The notes: generated by a model from the sequence alone, not told the origin. A stretch of DNA of 64,000 nt from Lewinellaceae bacterium (GCA_020636045.1 JACJYP010000002.1:62001-126000); one strand, 5' to 3'; positions 17,263 to 26,257 are shown, counted from the stretch's first letter. Made by a program: numbers and translations.

Positions 17263-19062
17263 ATGGAAGATACAATGGTCGCAAGCGACGTACTGAAAGG
17301 CGGTGAATTCCTGATCAGGGAGAGCAACGCAGAGGCTACGTTTATTCCGGAGGAACTCAACGAAGAGCAACTGATGGTCAGGCAAATGGCCGAAGATTTT
17401 TTGAAGAACGAGATCGTGCCGAACCGGCCGAAAATTGAAAAACAGGAACCGGGTCTGACGCCTTCGCTGCTTCAGAAGGCAGGCGAACTGGGTTTGCTGG
17501 GCGCGCATATGCCTGCGCGGTACGGCGGCACCGAACTCGACACCAACACCAATACGGTGATCGCCGATACGCTGGGGCCCTGTGGTTCCTTTTCCACGTC
17601 CATAGCCGCGCATACGGGCATCGGCATGCTGCCCATTCTGTATTTCGGTACCGAAGAACAAAAAGAAAAATATCTGCCGCGCCTGATCTCCGGTGAATTG
17701 AAAGCGGCATATTGCCTCACCGAACCCGGCAGCGGCTCCGATGCTCTGAATGCAAAAACCCGCGCTGACCTGAGTGACGACGGAAAGCACTATTTGCTCA
17801 GCGGACAAAAGATGTGGATCACCAATGCGGGTTTTGCAGACCTTTTTATTGTGTTTGCCAAGATCAACGGCGAGCAGTTCACCGGTTTCATCGTAGAGCG
17901 CGATACTCCCGGCATTACACTGGGTGAAGAAGAAGACAAACTCGGGATCAAAGGTTCGTCGACGCGGCAGGTGTTTTTTGAAAATGCCAAAATACCGGCC
18001 GAAAATGTGCTCGGCGAAATCGGTAAAGGGCACCTCATCGCTTTCAATGCCCTGAACATCGGGCGCTTCAAACTCGGCGTGATGTGCATCGGCGGCAACA
18101 AGGAGGTGGTCAATATGGCAACCCGCTATGCCAACGAACGCATACAGTTCGGAAAGCCGATCGGCTCATTCGGCGCCATCCAGTACAAACTGGCAGAAAT
18201 GGCCCTGCGCAATTTCGCTGCGGAAAGCGCCGCTTATCGCACGTCCCAATTGATGCAGGACAAAAAGATCTCCGCAGAAGCGGAAGGAAAGACATTTGGC
18301 CAGGCTACGCTGGAAGCGGCCGAAGAATATGCGATCGAATGCTCAATCCTGAAAGTGCTGGGTTCGGAAGTGACGGACTATTGCGTCGACGAAAACGTAC
18401 AGGTCCACGGTGGCATCGGCTTCAGCGAGGAATATGCTGCCGCTCGCGCCTATCGCGACAGCCGGATCAATCGTATCTACGAAGGCACCAACGAGATCAA
18501 CCGCATGCTGATGGTGGATCAGCTGTTCAAACGCGCGCTCAAAGGGCAACTTGACATCGTCGGGCCGGCCTGGGCGGTGCAAAAAGAACTGGCCTCCATG
18601 CCTTCATTTGAAAAAACGGAAGGCGCATACGGGGAAGAGCGGAAGGCCATCGCAGATTTCAAGAAGATCATCCTGATGACGGCTGGCGGCGCTGCCAAAA
18701 TGCAAATGGACGGCAAGATCAACCTGAAAGAAGAACAGGAAATACTGATGAACTGCGCTGATATGCTCATCGATCTGTATTCCGCTGAATCCTTGCTGTT
18801 GCGCGTGGAAAAACTGTCGGACATGCAGAAAAAACAGGATCAGGCGTTGTATGATGCCATGTTGCAGGTCTATTTCCACGACGTGAACGCGCGCATGCTG
18901 AAAAATGCAACCGATGCGATCGCTTCTTTTACCAAAGGCGACCTGCTGAAAACATTCCTCATGGGCCTGAAACGCTTTGCCAAGTACCCGCCCGTAAACG
19001 TAAAGGAAAAACGCCGGTTTATTGCCGACGCAGTGCTGAAGGCCAACGGCTGGTGCTTCTAA
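17263..19062 (+). CDS. Acyl-CoA dehydrogenase
   Basis: FAD enzyme that oxidises acyl-CoA to 2-enoyl-CoA in beta-oxidation. 599 residues, longer than the roughly 380 of short-chain types and like the VLCAD/ACAD9-type enzymes with a C-terminal helical extension. Motifs are the FAD/substrate signature YCLTEPGSGSDA (about 150-161), GQKMWITNAGFADLFIVFAK, and VHGGIGFSEEY before RIYEGTNEINRM, where Glu407 is the probable catalytic base. It is a single gene with its own promoter and a strong terminator at 19141-19190, so the rest of the pathway is elsewhere. Chain-length preference is inferred. Confidence 0.95.
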   Translation: MEDTMVASDVLKGGEFLIRESNAEATFIPEELNEEQLMVRQMAEDFLKNEIVPNRPKIEKQEPGLTPSLLQKAGELGLLGAHMPARYGGTELDTNTNTVIADTLGPCGSFSTSIAAHTGIGMLPILYFGTEEQKEKYLPRLISGELKAAYCLTEPGSGSDALNAKTRADLSDDGKHYLLSGQKMWITNAGFADLFIVFAKINGEQFTGFIVERDTPGITLGEEEDKLGIKGSSTRQVFFENAKIPAENVLGEIGKGHLIAFNALNIGRFKLGVMCIGGNKEVVNMATRYANERIQFGKPIGSFGAIQYKLAEMALRNFAAESAAYRTSQLMQDKKISAEAEGKTFGQATLEAAEEYAIECSILKVLGSEVTDYCVDENVQVHGGIGFSEEYAAARAYRDSRINRIYEGTNEINRMLMVDQLFKRALKGQLDIVGPAWAVQKELASMPSFEKTEGAYGEERKAIADFKKIILMTAGGAAKMQMDGKINLKEEQEILMNCADMLIDLYSAESLLLRVEKLSDMQKKQDQALYDAMLQVYFHDVNARMLKNATDAIASFTKGDLLKTFLMGLKRFAKYPPVNVKEKRRFIADAVLKANGWCF

Positions 19063-19140
19063 GTAACACCAACCTCTGGTTGGGCACCCCGATTCCTCCG
19101 TCAGGAGAATAGCGCCCATTTTACATACAAACAAACCTTT

Positions 19141-19190
19141 GGGTCAGTCTGTAAGCCGCAGTCGCGGTCTGTCAGACTGACCCATTTTTT
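19141..19190 (+). terminator. Terminator after acyl-CoA dehydrogenase
   Basis: GGGTCAGTCTG (19141-19151) pairs perfectly with CAGACTGACCC (19173-19183), followed by A and a run of six Ts (19185-19190). It may also serve the convergent gene ending at 19216. A shorter hairpin CCAACC/GGTTGG lies at 19069-19083. Confidence 0.85.
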
Positions 19191-19215
19191 ATATCAGAGT
19201 GCGCTGAAGAGTCCT

Positions 19216-21138
19216 CTAAGGCTCCATGCGCTCCATCAGTCTGGACGTGATGCGCAGGAAGTCCATCTCCGTGATGATGCCGACCAATTCGCGGCCTTTC
19301 ACGACCGGCAAGCAACCGATGCGGTATTCGCGCATTTTTTTCATGGCTTCCATGATGGTGGTGTCGGGAGTGGCGACCACCGGTTTCTCAACCATGATAT
19401 CCTTGACGGTGCTGGCCGTGTTTTCATTGAGTTCGTTGCGGCGCGCGAAGTGGCGCAGCAACATCCGGCTGGAGATCAGACCGACCAGTTCGCCCTTGCT
19501 GTTCTCGACAGGCATGTAGCGAATGCGCCGCCAGTTCATGATCTCGGCCACCAGTTCGATCAGGTCTTCTTTTTGCACGGTGAACAGATCCGTGGACATA
19601 AATTCTTCCACCTTGATTTTTGACGGACGCCAGTCTTCAAGATCGGAGACGGACGGTTCATTCCAGGTGTGCACCGGTTTGTTGTTTTTTTGATTTTTCA
19701 CGATAGCGGCGGTAACTGCGGTGACGGCTTCGTCGTTGGTGACTTCTTTTTTCATGGCTGTGAATGCGCGCAACTGCCAGCGGGCGCCGGTCCTGTGGCC
19801 TTTCGCGCGGGCTTCAATGATGCCGAGGTATTTGCTGATGTCGGCTTGTTTCACCTTGCGCATTTTCAGGCCTTCTTTTGCGATGGGCAGCAGTTCTTTC
19901 AGGATGAGTTCCGTGACGGGAACCTTTTTGTCTTTCATCCAGGAGAAGGTGGTGTCGATGCCGAATTTGGCTGCCTTGAGGAAATTGTCGCGGGCATCGG
20001 CGAAGTCGATGTGCTTGGTGATATCGTCGAAGCGATCGCCCATCGCCACCATGCAGCCCAGCCAGAAAGCAGCATTGGCAACCTCGTCGACAGGGGTGGG
20101 GCCGGCAGCCATTACCCGGTTTTCGATGCGGAGGTGCGGCTTGCCGTTCGGGGATATCCCGTAGCAGGGGCGATTCCAGCGGTACACGGTGGAGTTGTGA
20201 ATCTGAAGCGCCCGCAGTTTGGGCGTTTTGCCATCTTTTACCATAGCGATGGAGTTCTCTTCGATACCGCCGGCGAGCAGCACCCGAAAACGGCTGATAT
20301 CCTCCTTGTAAATTTCCGTGATGTCGCCGCGCAGCCAGTCGGAGCCGAAATTTACCCGAGGCAGGCGCTCCCGCATGTGGTCGCTTGTGGTGCGTGTGTC
20401 GAGGCTTTGCTGGAACAGGGCGATGCGCGTTTCGTGCCATAGCCTCCGGCCAAACACAAGCGGCGAATTGGCAGAGATTGCCGTCACGGGGCCTGCGAGC
20501 ACCTGTGCGATGTTGTACATGCGCACAAAATCCTTTGGTGTCACCTGCAAATGCACCTGAAAACTGGTATTGCAGGCCTCGAGCAGCGGGGAGTCGTGCT
20601 TGACGAGCAGTTCGTCCACCCCTTCCACACGTAATTCGAACGAGGTGCCGAGCATATGTTTCTGGATGGCTGCCATCAGCGCGTAGTACCTGTCTTTGGG
20701 AGTCAGGTTGTGCATTTCCAGGTCATGCTTGCGCAGGGTTGGCAAAATGCCGCACAGGATGATGCTCGCGTCGAATTCGTTGAGTACAGACTGAATCTCG
20801 TTGAGGTAACGCAGGTTTTCCGCTTCCAGCTGGCTGAGGCAGTCGCCTGTGAATTCGCGCGGGCTCAGGTTGGTCTCGAGATTAAATTTTGCCAGTTCGG
20901 TGACGCACCAGGGGCGCTCGCCCAGTTTTTCCAGCACTTCCATATTGATGGTAGCGGGCTTGAACGTTTTGTTATGCACCAGGCACATCTCCTGTTCGGC
21001 GCCAATACGCGTGATGTTCGTCTCGAACCAGTCATTTTCAAGCATGTATTCAAATGCCTGCACATCGTCGAGGAGGCTCCTGACAAAGTGCAGCATTTCA
21101 TTCTTACCGTCGATCGTACTTACTTTTTGAAATCCCAT
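19216..21138 (-). CDS. Glutamate-cysteine ligase-like enzyme fused to two CBS domains
   Basis: 640 residues from the ATG at 21138; the 23 extra upstream codons reach into the promoter. Residues about 30-430 look like the carboxylate-amine ligase GCS2 family: RIGAEQEMCLVH, LAKFNLETNLSP, SFELRVEGVDELLVKHDSP, then SFQVHLQVTPKDFVRMYNIA. Two CBS domains follow (about 520-640), MSTDLFTVQKEDLIELVAEI with MPVENSKGELVGLIS, and MVEKPVVATPDTTIMEAM with REYRIGCLPVVKG. CBS pairs bind adenine nucleotides, so catalysis may respond to energy state; that is inference. Whether it makes gamma-glutamylcysteine or another amide is open. Confidence 0.85.
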   Translation of the reverse strand: MGFQKVSTIDGKNEMLHFVRSLLDDVQAFEYMLENDWFETNITRIGAEQEMCLVHNKTFKPATINMEVLEKLGERPWCVTELAKFNLETNLSPREFTGDCLSQLEAENLRYLNEIQSVLNEFDASIILCGILPTLRKHDLEMHNLTPKDRYYALMAAIQKHMLGTSFELRVEGVDELLVKHDSPLLEACNTSFQVHLQVTPKDFVRMYNIAQVLAGPVTAISANSPLVFGRRLWHETRIALFQQSLDTRTTSDHMRERLPRVNFGSDWLRGDITEIYKEDISRFRVLLAGGIEENSIAMVKDGKTPKLRALQIHNSTVYRWNRPCYGISPNGKPHLRIENRVMAAGPTPVDEVANAAFWLGCMVAMGDRFDDITKHIDFADARDNFLKAAKFGIDTTFSWMKDKKVPVTELILKELLPIAKEGLKMRKVKQADISKYLGIIEARAKGHRTGARWQLRAFTAMKKEVTNDEAVTAVTAAIVKNQKNNKPVHTWNEPSVSDLEDWRPSKIKVEEFMSTDLFTVQKEDLIELVAEIMNWRRIRYMPVENSKGELVGLISSRMLLRHFARRNELNENTASTVKDIMVEKPVVATPDTTIMEAMKKMREYRIGCLPVVKGRELVGIITEMDFLRITSRLMERMEP

Positions 21139-21176
21139 ATCCTGCAACCGGGCTGTTTTGCATAAATCCGGCAGGG

Positions 21177-21209
21177 CAATATTATCTTTTTTGCAGAAGA
21201 GTAACAAAA
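21177..21209 (-). promoter_or_regulatory. Promoter of the GCS2-CBS gene
   Basis: The minus strand has TTTTG (21209-21205), 20 bases, then TAATATTG (21184-21177), one base off the TAnnTTTG consensus. It overlaps the first codon of the longest frame (21207), supporting the start at 21138. Confidence 0.55.
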
Positions 21210-21808
21210 GTGTTTTCGACGCCTTGTGTTGTGGCCTTCTGCCTTTTTGTAATAATGAGGCGACTATATGTCTTTACAAGCGGCACTTTTTTCTATGAAA
21301 ACCAATATGCCAAAATGCCGGGGCTAAAGAGATCGCGACTCCACTGGCTGGTATTTTATTATTTTTTTTCGGGTGAGTAATGCTGCTGTGCTGCATTTTA
21401 AAATTCGTCTCAGAGACTCAACTCATTTAGAAATATTATTATATGTACGGGAGATGTCTTTTTGCCTAAAATGACACAATAAAATCGAAACAAAATGGTG
21501 CTTAGTTCGTTTTCCAATGATGGCATAGAAATGTTTTAAAACAGACGACCCTGAAAAGTGTCAAAAAAATTAAACGAATCGTTTTTGAAATATCGAAAAT
21601 TAAAAAATAAAGACCTGATGTCGCGTTTGGCTGAAAGATCGTATATCTGTCTCACTATCAGGGATGTTTGAGCGATCGTAATCTTCAGGTTTCTTGCATT
21701 TTTGAATCTCTTTTTTTGTAAACGGGTATTTGCCTGATACGCTTTGCTGCAAACATTTCTAAAATCAATTTTTTGTTTTTACTTTTGTATTAATTCTTAC
21801 CTTGCCGC
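21210..21808. other. AT-rich intergenic region
   Basis: About 600 bases with no supportable gene on either strand and many A and T runs, much lower in GC than the surrounding genes. The only element recognised is TACTTTTG (21780-21787), a -7 box 22 bases before the glycosylase ATG. It separates two divergently read genes. Confidence 0.6.
21780..21787 (+). promoter_or_regulatory. Candidate -7 box of the AlkA-like gene
   Basis: TACTTTTG matches TAnnTTTG and would start transcription a few bases before the ATG at 21809. The -33 site is poor (TTTC). Confidence 0.45.
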
Positions 21809-22435
21809 ATGAATTCTGAACAGGCATTAAGCCATTTGAAGCGGGATGCTACGCTTAAGCCCTTAATTGATTCCATTGATATTCCCGATTTTACCCCTTC
21901 CGGTAATGTATATTTCGCCCTGTTGGATTCAATTGTTTCTCAACAACTTAGCACAAAAGCAGCGGCGACGATATTTAATCGGTTCTGCGCTTTGTTTCCG
22001 GAAAATTATCCCCATTCAGATCTGTTGGCTAACATGACGAAAGAGCAGTTGCGCAGTGTCGGACTTTCCGTTCAGAAATCGACCTATCTTCAAAATGTAG
22101 CCGATTTTTCCCAACAATATGACCTGGAGAATCACCGTTGGAACGAAATGAGCGACGACGAGATCGTCACATTTTTGACGCAGATCAAGGGTGTGGGGAT
22201 TTGGAGCGCCCAGATGGTCATGATGTTCACGATCGGCCGCAAAGACGTTTTCCCAATTGGAGATCTCGGCATTCAGCAGGCTATGATCGGGCTGTTCGGG
22301 ATGGATAAAAACGACAAAAAACTAAAAACCAAAATGCTCGAATGTGCCGAGCCATGGCGACCCTACAGGACCATTGCAAGCCGGTATTTATGGCGCTGGA
22401 AAGACGGTGCAATGAAGGCTAAAACAGAAGGATGA
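21809..22435 (+). CDS. DNA-3-methyladenine glycosylase II family (AlkA-like)
   Basis: Base-excision repair enzyme removing alkylated purines. 208 residues, the short Bacteroidota/fungal Mag1-like form without the N-terminal AlkA domain. The HhH-GPD core is clear: LLDSIVSQQLSTKAAATIF, the helix-hairpin-helix IKGVGIWSAQMVMMF (about 128-142) and the catalytic Asp152 in VFPIGDLGIQ. The C-terminal EPWRPYRTIASRYLW is also typical. Codon use is more AT-rich than in neighbouring genes. The next gene, DinB/YfiT-like, lies 139 bases downstream on the same strand. Confidence 0.93.
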   Translation: MNSEQALSHLKRDATLKPLIDSIDIPDFTPSGNVYFALLDSIVSQQLSTKAAATIFNRFCALFPENYPHSDLLANMTKEQLRSVGLSVQKSTYLQNVADFSQQYDLENHRWNEMSDDEIVTFLTQIKGVGIWSAQMVMMFTIGRKDVFPIGDLGIQQAMIGLFGMDKNDKKLKTKMLECAEPWRPYRTIASRYLWRWKDGAMKAKTEG

Positions 22436-22574
22436 ATGTTGGTGCGAATGTCACCACACGATCTTAAAAAAATAGTTTTTTTAACGGTTTTTCTTAAGAA
22501 GTACTTCTGTTCGATGCTGCTTAAAATGAATTTTGAATCCATTTTTTAATAAACAAGTTTAATACCATACACGA

Positions 22575-23417
22575 ATGAAATCGCAGGATAAACGCAGGTA
22601 CCCTATTGGCCGGTTTGAATACGGAAATTCATATAGCATTCAGGAGACCAGAAAAAACATTAAAGCGATTGCCCGCTTACCCAAGGACTTGAAAAAGGTT
22701 CTGAAAAAACTGAAAAGCGGGCAGTTGGACTTTCCCTACAGAAACGGAGGCTGGACCGTCCGGCAAGTTGTGCATCATTTGGCAGACAGTCATATGAACG
22801 CATACATCAGGATGAAACTCGCCGTCACTGAGCAGGCTCCCATCATTAAGCCGTATGAAGAAGCGCTCTGGGCTGAAACGGATGAAGCGAAGTTTGGCCC
22901 GGTAAAAATGTCGCTTAACATTCTTACGCCTTTACACCATCGCTGGGTAATGTTCCTCGAATCGCTGTCGGAAGAAGCGCTTGAACGTGGGTACTTTCAC
23001 CCCGAACTTCAACGCATCGTTTCTATACCGGAGGCTATTGCACAATATGCCTGGCACTGCAAGCATCACCTGGCGCACATTATGCTCGTCGCCAAAGGAA
23101 AAGCGCTAAATGAGGACGAAGGCGCTCCTGATGTAGATATAGCTGTCGGTGCCGTCGGTGCACAGGCCCTCGATACCGGTGAATCCGCTGCCGCTGCTAC
23201 GTCTGAAGCGGCTCCGAAACGCCGCGGTCGCAAACCGAAGGCGGAGTCGGCAGAAGGCGCGGACAGCGCACCAAAGCGCCGCGGTCGCAAGCCTAAAGCC
23301 GTTGCAGCCACTGCAGCAGCGGATGCATCGGCACCCGAAACGCCGCGGCCGCAAGCCGAAGGCGGAGTCGGCAGAAGGCGCGGACAGCGCACCAAAGCGC
23401 CGCGGTCGCAAGCCTAA
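22575..23417 (+). CDS. DinB/YfiT-family metal-dependent hydrolase with repeat tail
   Basis: Residues 1-185 form a complete DinB-fold YfiT (bacillithiol transferase-like) domain: YPIGRFEYG at the start, then WTVRQVVHHLADSHMNAYIR with His67, His68 and His73, and WHCKHHLAHIM with His161, His164 and His165, giving the usual metal triad. After residue 190 the protein becomes a basic, Ala-rich tail of KRRGRKPK units. In this frame the tail runs only two units before an extra C near 23335 shifts the reading, and the frame ends at 23417. The repeat coding continues in other frames to a TAA at 24307, so the intended gene is probably 22575-24307. The reaction catalysed is unknown. Confidence 0.8.
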   Translation: MKSQDKRRYPIGRFEYGNSYSIQETRKNIKAIARLPKDLKKVLKKLKSGQLDFPYRNGGWTVRQVVHHLADSHMNAYIRMKLAVTEQAPIIKPYEEALWAETDEAKFGPVKMSLNILTPLHHRWVMFLESLSEEALERGYFHPELQRIVSIPEAIAQYAWHCKHHLAHIMLVAKGKALNEDEGAPDVDIAVGAVGAQALDTGESAAAATSEAAPKRRGRKPKAESAEGADSAPKRRGRKPKAVAATAAADASAPETPRPQAEGGVGRRRGQRTKAPRSQA

Positions 23418-24307
23418 AGCCGCTGCAGCCACTGCTACAGCGGATGCATCGACTGCACCGAAACGCCGCGGTCGCAAACCGAAGGCGGAATCGGCAGAAG
23501 GAACGGAAAGCGCACCAAAGCGCCGCGGTCGCAAGCCTAAAGCCGCTGCAGCCACTGCTACAGCGGATGCATCGACTGCTCCGAAACGCCGTGGCCGCAA
23601 GCCTAAAGGCTGGAATCAGCCGAAGGAAGCGACAGCACACCAAAGCGCCGCGGTCGCAAGCCTAAAGCCGCTGTAGCCACCGCTACAGCGAAGGCGCATC
23701 GACGCCGGCGAAACGCCGCGGCCGCAAACCTAAAGCCGCTGCCGCCACTGCCACAGCAGATGCAGCGACCTGCACCAAAGCGCCGCGGCCGCAAGCCGAA
23801 GGCAGAGTCGACTGAAGGCGCGGAAAGCACACCGGCAAAACGCGGCCGCAAACCTAAAGCCGCTGCAGCCGCTGCCACAGCAGACGCATCGACCACTCCG
23901 AAAGCGCCGCGGCCGCAAGCCGAAGGCAGAGTCTGCCGAAGGCGCGGAAAGCACGCCGGCAAAGCGCGGTCGCAAACCTAAAAGCCGCCGCAGCCGCTGC
24001 CACAGCAGATGCATCGACCGCCCCGAAGCGCCGCGGCCGCAAGCCGAAGGCAGAGTCGGCTGAAGGCGCGGAAAGCACGCCGGCAAAGCGCGGCCGCAAA
24101 CCTAAAACCGCCGCCGCTGCTACAACAGATGCAAAAGCAGCCCCAAAACGCCGCAGCCGCAAGCCGAAGGCAGAGTCGGCCGAAGGAACGGAAAGCACGC
24201 CGGCAAAGCGCGGCCGCAAACCTAAGGCTGCAGCCGCCACTGCGAAAGATGCAGCCGCTGCACCCAAACGCCGCGGCCGCAAACCGAAGACAACGGAGGA
24301 GAAATAA
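23211..24307 (+). repeat. 18-unit KRRGRKPK-coding tandem repeat, broken by six frame changes
   Basis: Eighteen copies of a CGCCGCGGTCGCAAGCC-like core start at about 23220, 23277, 23341, 23398, 23464, 23521, 23587, 23646, 23714, 23781, 23841, 23905, 23965, 24029, 24089, 24149, 24209 and 24269. Units come in alternating pairs with periods of 120-123 bases in the first half and about 60 per unit throughout. Each codes for KRRGRKPK or KRGRKPK, then either AESAEG-type or AAAATATADAST-type spacers. The reading phase of the core changes between units 2-3, 7-8, 8-9, 9-10, 11-12 and 13-14. The last five units are in one phase and end KRRGRKPKTTEEK-stop at 24307. Confidence 0.85.
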
Positions 24308-24328
24308 TTCCTTTAAAAAAGATGACAG

Positions 24329-24361
24329 GGCTTCCAGGATATCTATCTTGGAAGCCTTTTT
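24329..24361 (+). terminator. Terminator after the repeat tail
   Basis: GGCTTCCA (24329-24336) pairs perfectly with TGGAAGCC (24349-24356), followed directly by TTTTT (24357-24361). The ATG of the next gene begins at 24362, so the terminator touches its start codon. Confidence 0.8.
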
Positions 24362-25315
24362 ATGTTGGCTATGGATCGTCAAATTGGAAGTTACGGAGAA
24401 GGCAACGACGGCGCATTGGTCATCGCATTCGGCGCCGTTCATGGGAATGAGCAAGCAGGCGTACAGGCGCTGGAAAGGGTGTTCTCATTGCTGAATGATC
24501 GGTCGCGGGTGGAGCGAAAGAACCCCTTCAGAGGGCGCCTGATCGGCTTGCTGGGAAACCGGCAGGCATACGCCGCCGGTGTTCGTTTTCTCGAAAAAGA
24601 CCTCAACCGTTTGTGGACGCTCGATCAGCTCCAGCGCATCAGGCATACGCCTCAGGAGGCACTTCATGGCGAAGACCTTGAGATGTTGGCGTTATTTGAA
24701 GCAGTGCACGATGCGATCGCTGAAATAAAACCCGATACACTTGTTCTGTTGGACCTGCACACGACTTCTGCCGATGGCGGTGTTTTTTGCATTCCTACCG
24801 ACGACAAAGCCAGCCTCAGGCTCGCAAAGGCGTTGCATGCTCCGGTGATACTCGACCTGTTCGAAGGGGTAGGGGGGACCTTGTTGCGATTCGGTACGGA
24901 TGGGCATTTTCAGATATCGGGTTTGCCACGGCAAACCATAGGCGCGGCATTTGAAGCGGGGCGGCATGAGGATCCGCTTTCGGTGAATCGCTCCGTCGCT
25001 GCGGTCCTCAATTGCCTGCGCGCAGCCGGCTGCATAGAACCCGACGCGCTGATCGGTGGCGATGATGCGATCCTCGACCGCTTCAGCGCTTCCCTGCCCA
25101 AAGTGACGCGCCTGCGCCATGTGCACCATATCCGGCCGGGCGATGCGTTTCGGATGCGCCCCGGATATCTGAACTTTCAGCCTGTGCAAAAAGGCGAATA
25201 CCTGGCCGATGATGCGACCGGTCGCGTATTGTCGCCTCAGGACGGCCTGATCCTCATGCCTTTGTACCAGGCAAAAGGCAGCGACGGTTTTTTTATTGTA
25301 GAACCGTATAATTAA
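24362..25315 (+). CDS. Succinylglutamate desuccinylase/aspartoacylase family protein
   Basis: Zinc-dependent deacylase of the M14-like AstE/AspA family. 317 residues. The zinc site is visible as HGNE (28-31) and the His of LLDLHTTSADGG; LIGLLGNRQAY and EKDLNRLW match the family Asn-Arg substrate region, and ISGLPRQTIGAAFEAGRHED supplies the likely catalytic Glu. The C-terminal beta domain (HIRPGDAFRMRPGYLNFQPV) is typical. The start may be the ATG at 24362 or at 24371; the first abuts the terminator T run, so the second is equally likely. Its 3' end overlaps the convergent gene by 23 bases. The true substrate is unknown. Confidence 0.85.
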   Translation: MLAMDRQIGSYGEGNDGALVIAFGAVHGNEQAGVQALERVFSLLNDRSRVERKNPFRGRLIGLLGNRQAYAAGVRFLEKDLNRLWTLDQLQRIRHTPQEALHGEDLEMLALFEAVHDAIAEIKPDTLVLLDLHTTSADGGVFCIPTDDKASLRLAKALHAPVILDLFEGVGGTLLRFGTDGHFQISGLPRQTIGAAFEAGRHEDPLSVNRSVAAVLNCLRAAGCIEPDALIGGDDAILDRFSASLPKVTRLRHVHHIRPGDAFRMRPGYLNFQPVQKGEYLADDATGRVLSPQDGLILMPLYQAKGSDGFFIVEPYN

Positions 25316-26252
25316 GTCGCTCCCGGTAAGTAAAGGCGTAGGAAAATACGCCATTCCGCTCGAGCCATTCGCAAAAATCAAGACCTTCCAGATCCCTGAC
25401 CGCTATCTCTTTGCGATTGCCCTGCCGGAAACCTCCAAATTTTGACGGAAAAGGAAGCGGCGCCCAGCCGCTCAGCCTGCTTAAAATGTCGAGCAGTGAT
25501 CTTAAGTGTCCGTTTTGCTTGTGCGGGTCTTCAAACTGACACTGGTATCCGTTCAGTCCAAGGTGCTGCGACTTGTTTCGCGATCTCCCCGGATGGCAAA
25601 GCGGATTGGCGCCCATCGGGCGAAGGATGCGATCGAAGAGCGCCTGTTCGAATGCGCGTGTCTGCAAGGCGGGTAGTATGGTGTTAAAAGCGGGAATGCC
25701 GAAAAACCTGACCCACTCTTCTACATTATTCCGGTATTGCTGGGCATTGATGTAGGCGGAATCTGCCAGCCAGATCAGTAAATTCACGTTCTCAACCGGT
25801 AAGCCCTGCCCGAATAGCCACCACAGGTAGTGAATGGTGGCAAGCGGATATTTACGCGTGTAGTCCTTGCGGACAGAAAAGCCGCGCAGCGCATTGGGAT
25901 TCAGGGTGTGGGTGTGACCGGGCAGCTCATCGCGCTGCTGCCGGCTGATGATGTGGTGCCCCAGACTCGGTACGGCGGGGTGGTAAATGTCGAGATCGAC
26001 TGCGACGTATCTCCCGGATAACAGTTTGTCCCAAAACACCTGAGAAGAACCGGTATGCCAGAGCCGCGAATACTGGCAATACACCCCGACGACCGGCCAT
26101 TCGAACAACTGGTGCAGATACATGGCCGTAAGCAGGCTGTCCAGGTCGTCGCCGATCACCATGCCTTCCACATAGTCCGGCCTTGCAAAAGGCAGAAAGG
26201 CCGCTTTGACCGCTTCCCGGTCGCGGCAATTCGTGTCGGCGAGGATCGGCAT
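25293..26252 (-). CDS. Possible DHH-like phosphoesterase, otherwise unknown
   Basis: 319 residues with no firm family by eye. Early on are VIGDDLDSLLTAMYLHQLF (about 32-50) and VDLDIYHPAVPSLGHHIIS (about 83-101). The acidic DxDS pair and the later D...GHH resemble motifs I and III of the DHH phosphoesterase superfamily, but the order and spacing are not exact, so this is a weak inference. No signal peptide or membrane segment is seen, so it is probably cytoplasmic. It starts 5 bases after the DjlA-like gene and likely shares its transcript. Its end overlaps the convergent aspartoacylase-like gene. Confidence 0.55.
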   Translation of the reverse strand: MPILADTNCRDREAVKAAFLPFARPDYVEGMVIGDDLDSLLTAMYLHQLFEWPVVGVYCQYSRLWHTGSSQVFWDKLLSGRYVAVDLDIYHPAVPSLGHHIISRQQRDELPGHTHTLNPNALRGFSVRKDYTRKYPLATIHYLWWLFGQGLPVENVNLLIWLADSAYINAQQYRNNVEEWVRFFGIPAFNTILPALQTRAFEQALFDRILRPMGANPLCHPGRSRNKSQHLGLNGYQCQFEDPHKQNGHLRSLLDILSRLSGWAPLPFPSKFGGFRQGNRKEIAVRDLEGLDFCEWLERNGVFSYAFTYRERLNYTVLQ

Positions 26253-26257
26253 TCACA

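Noticed and set aside
23211..24307. CRISPR-like array
   Set aside because: The repeats are coding, contiguous and without unique spacers of equal length, and no cas gene is nearby.
24009..24494. 161-codon frame overlapping the repeat tail and the aspartoacylase start
   Set aside because: It is an off-phase reading of the KRRGRKPK repeat; the terminator at 24329-24361 lies inside it.
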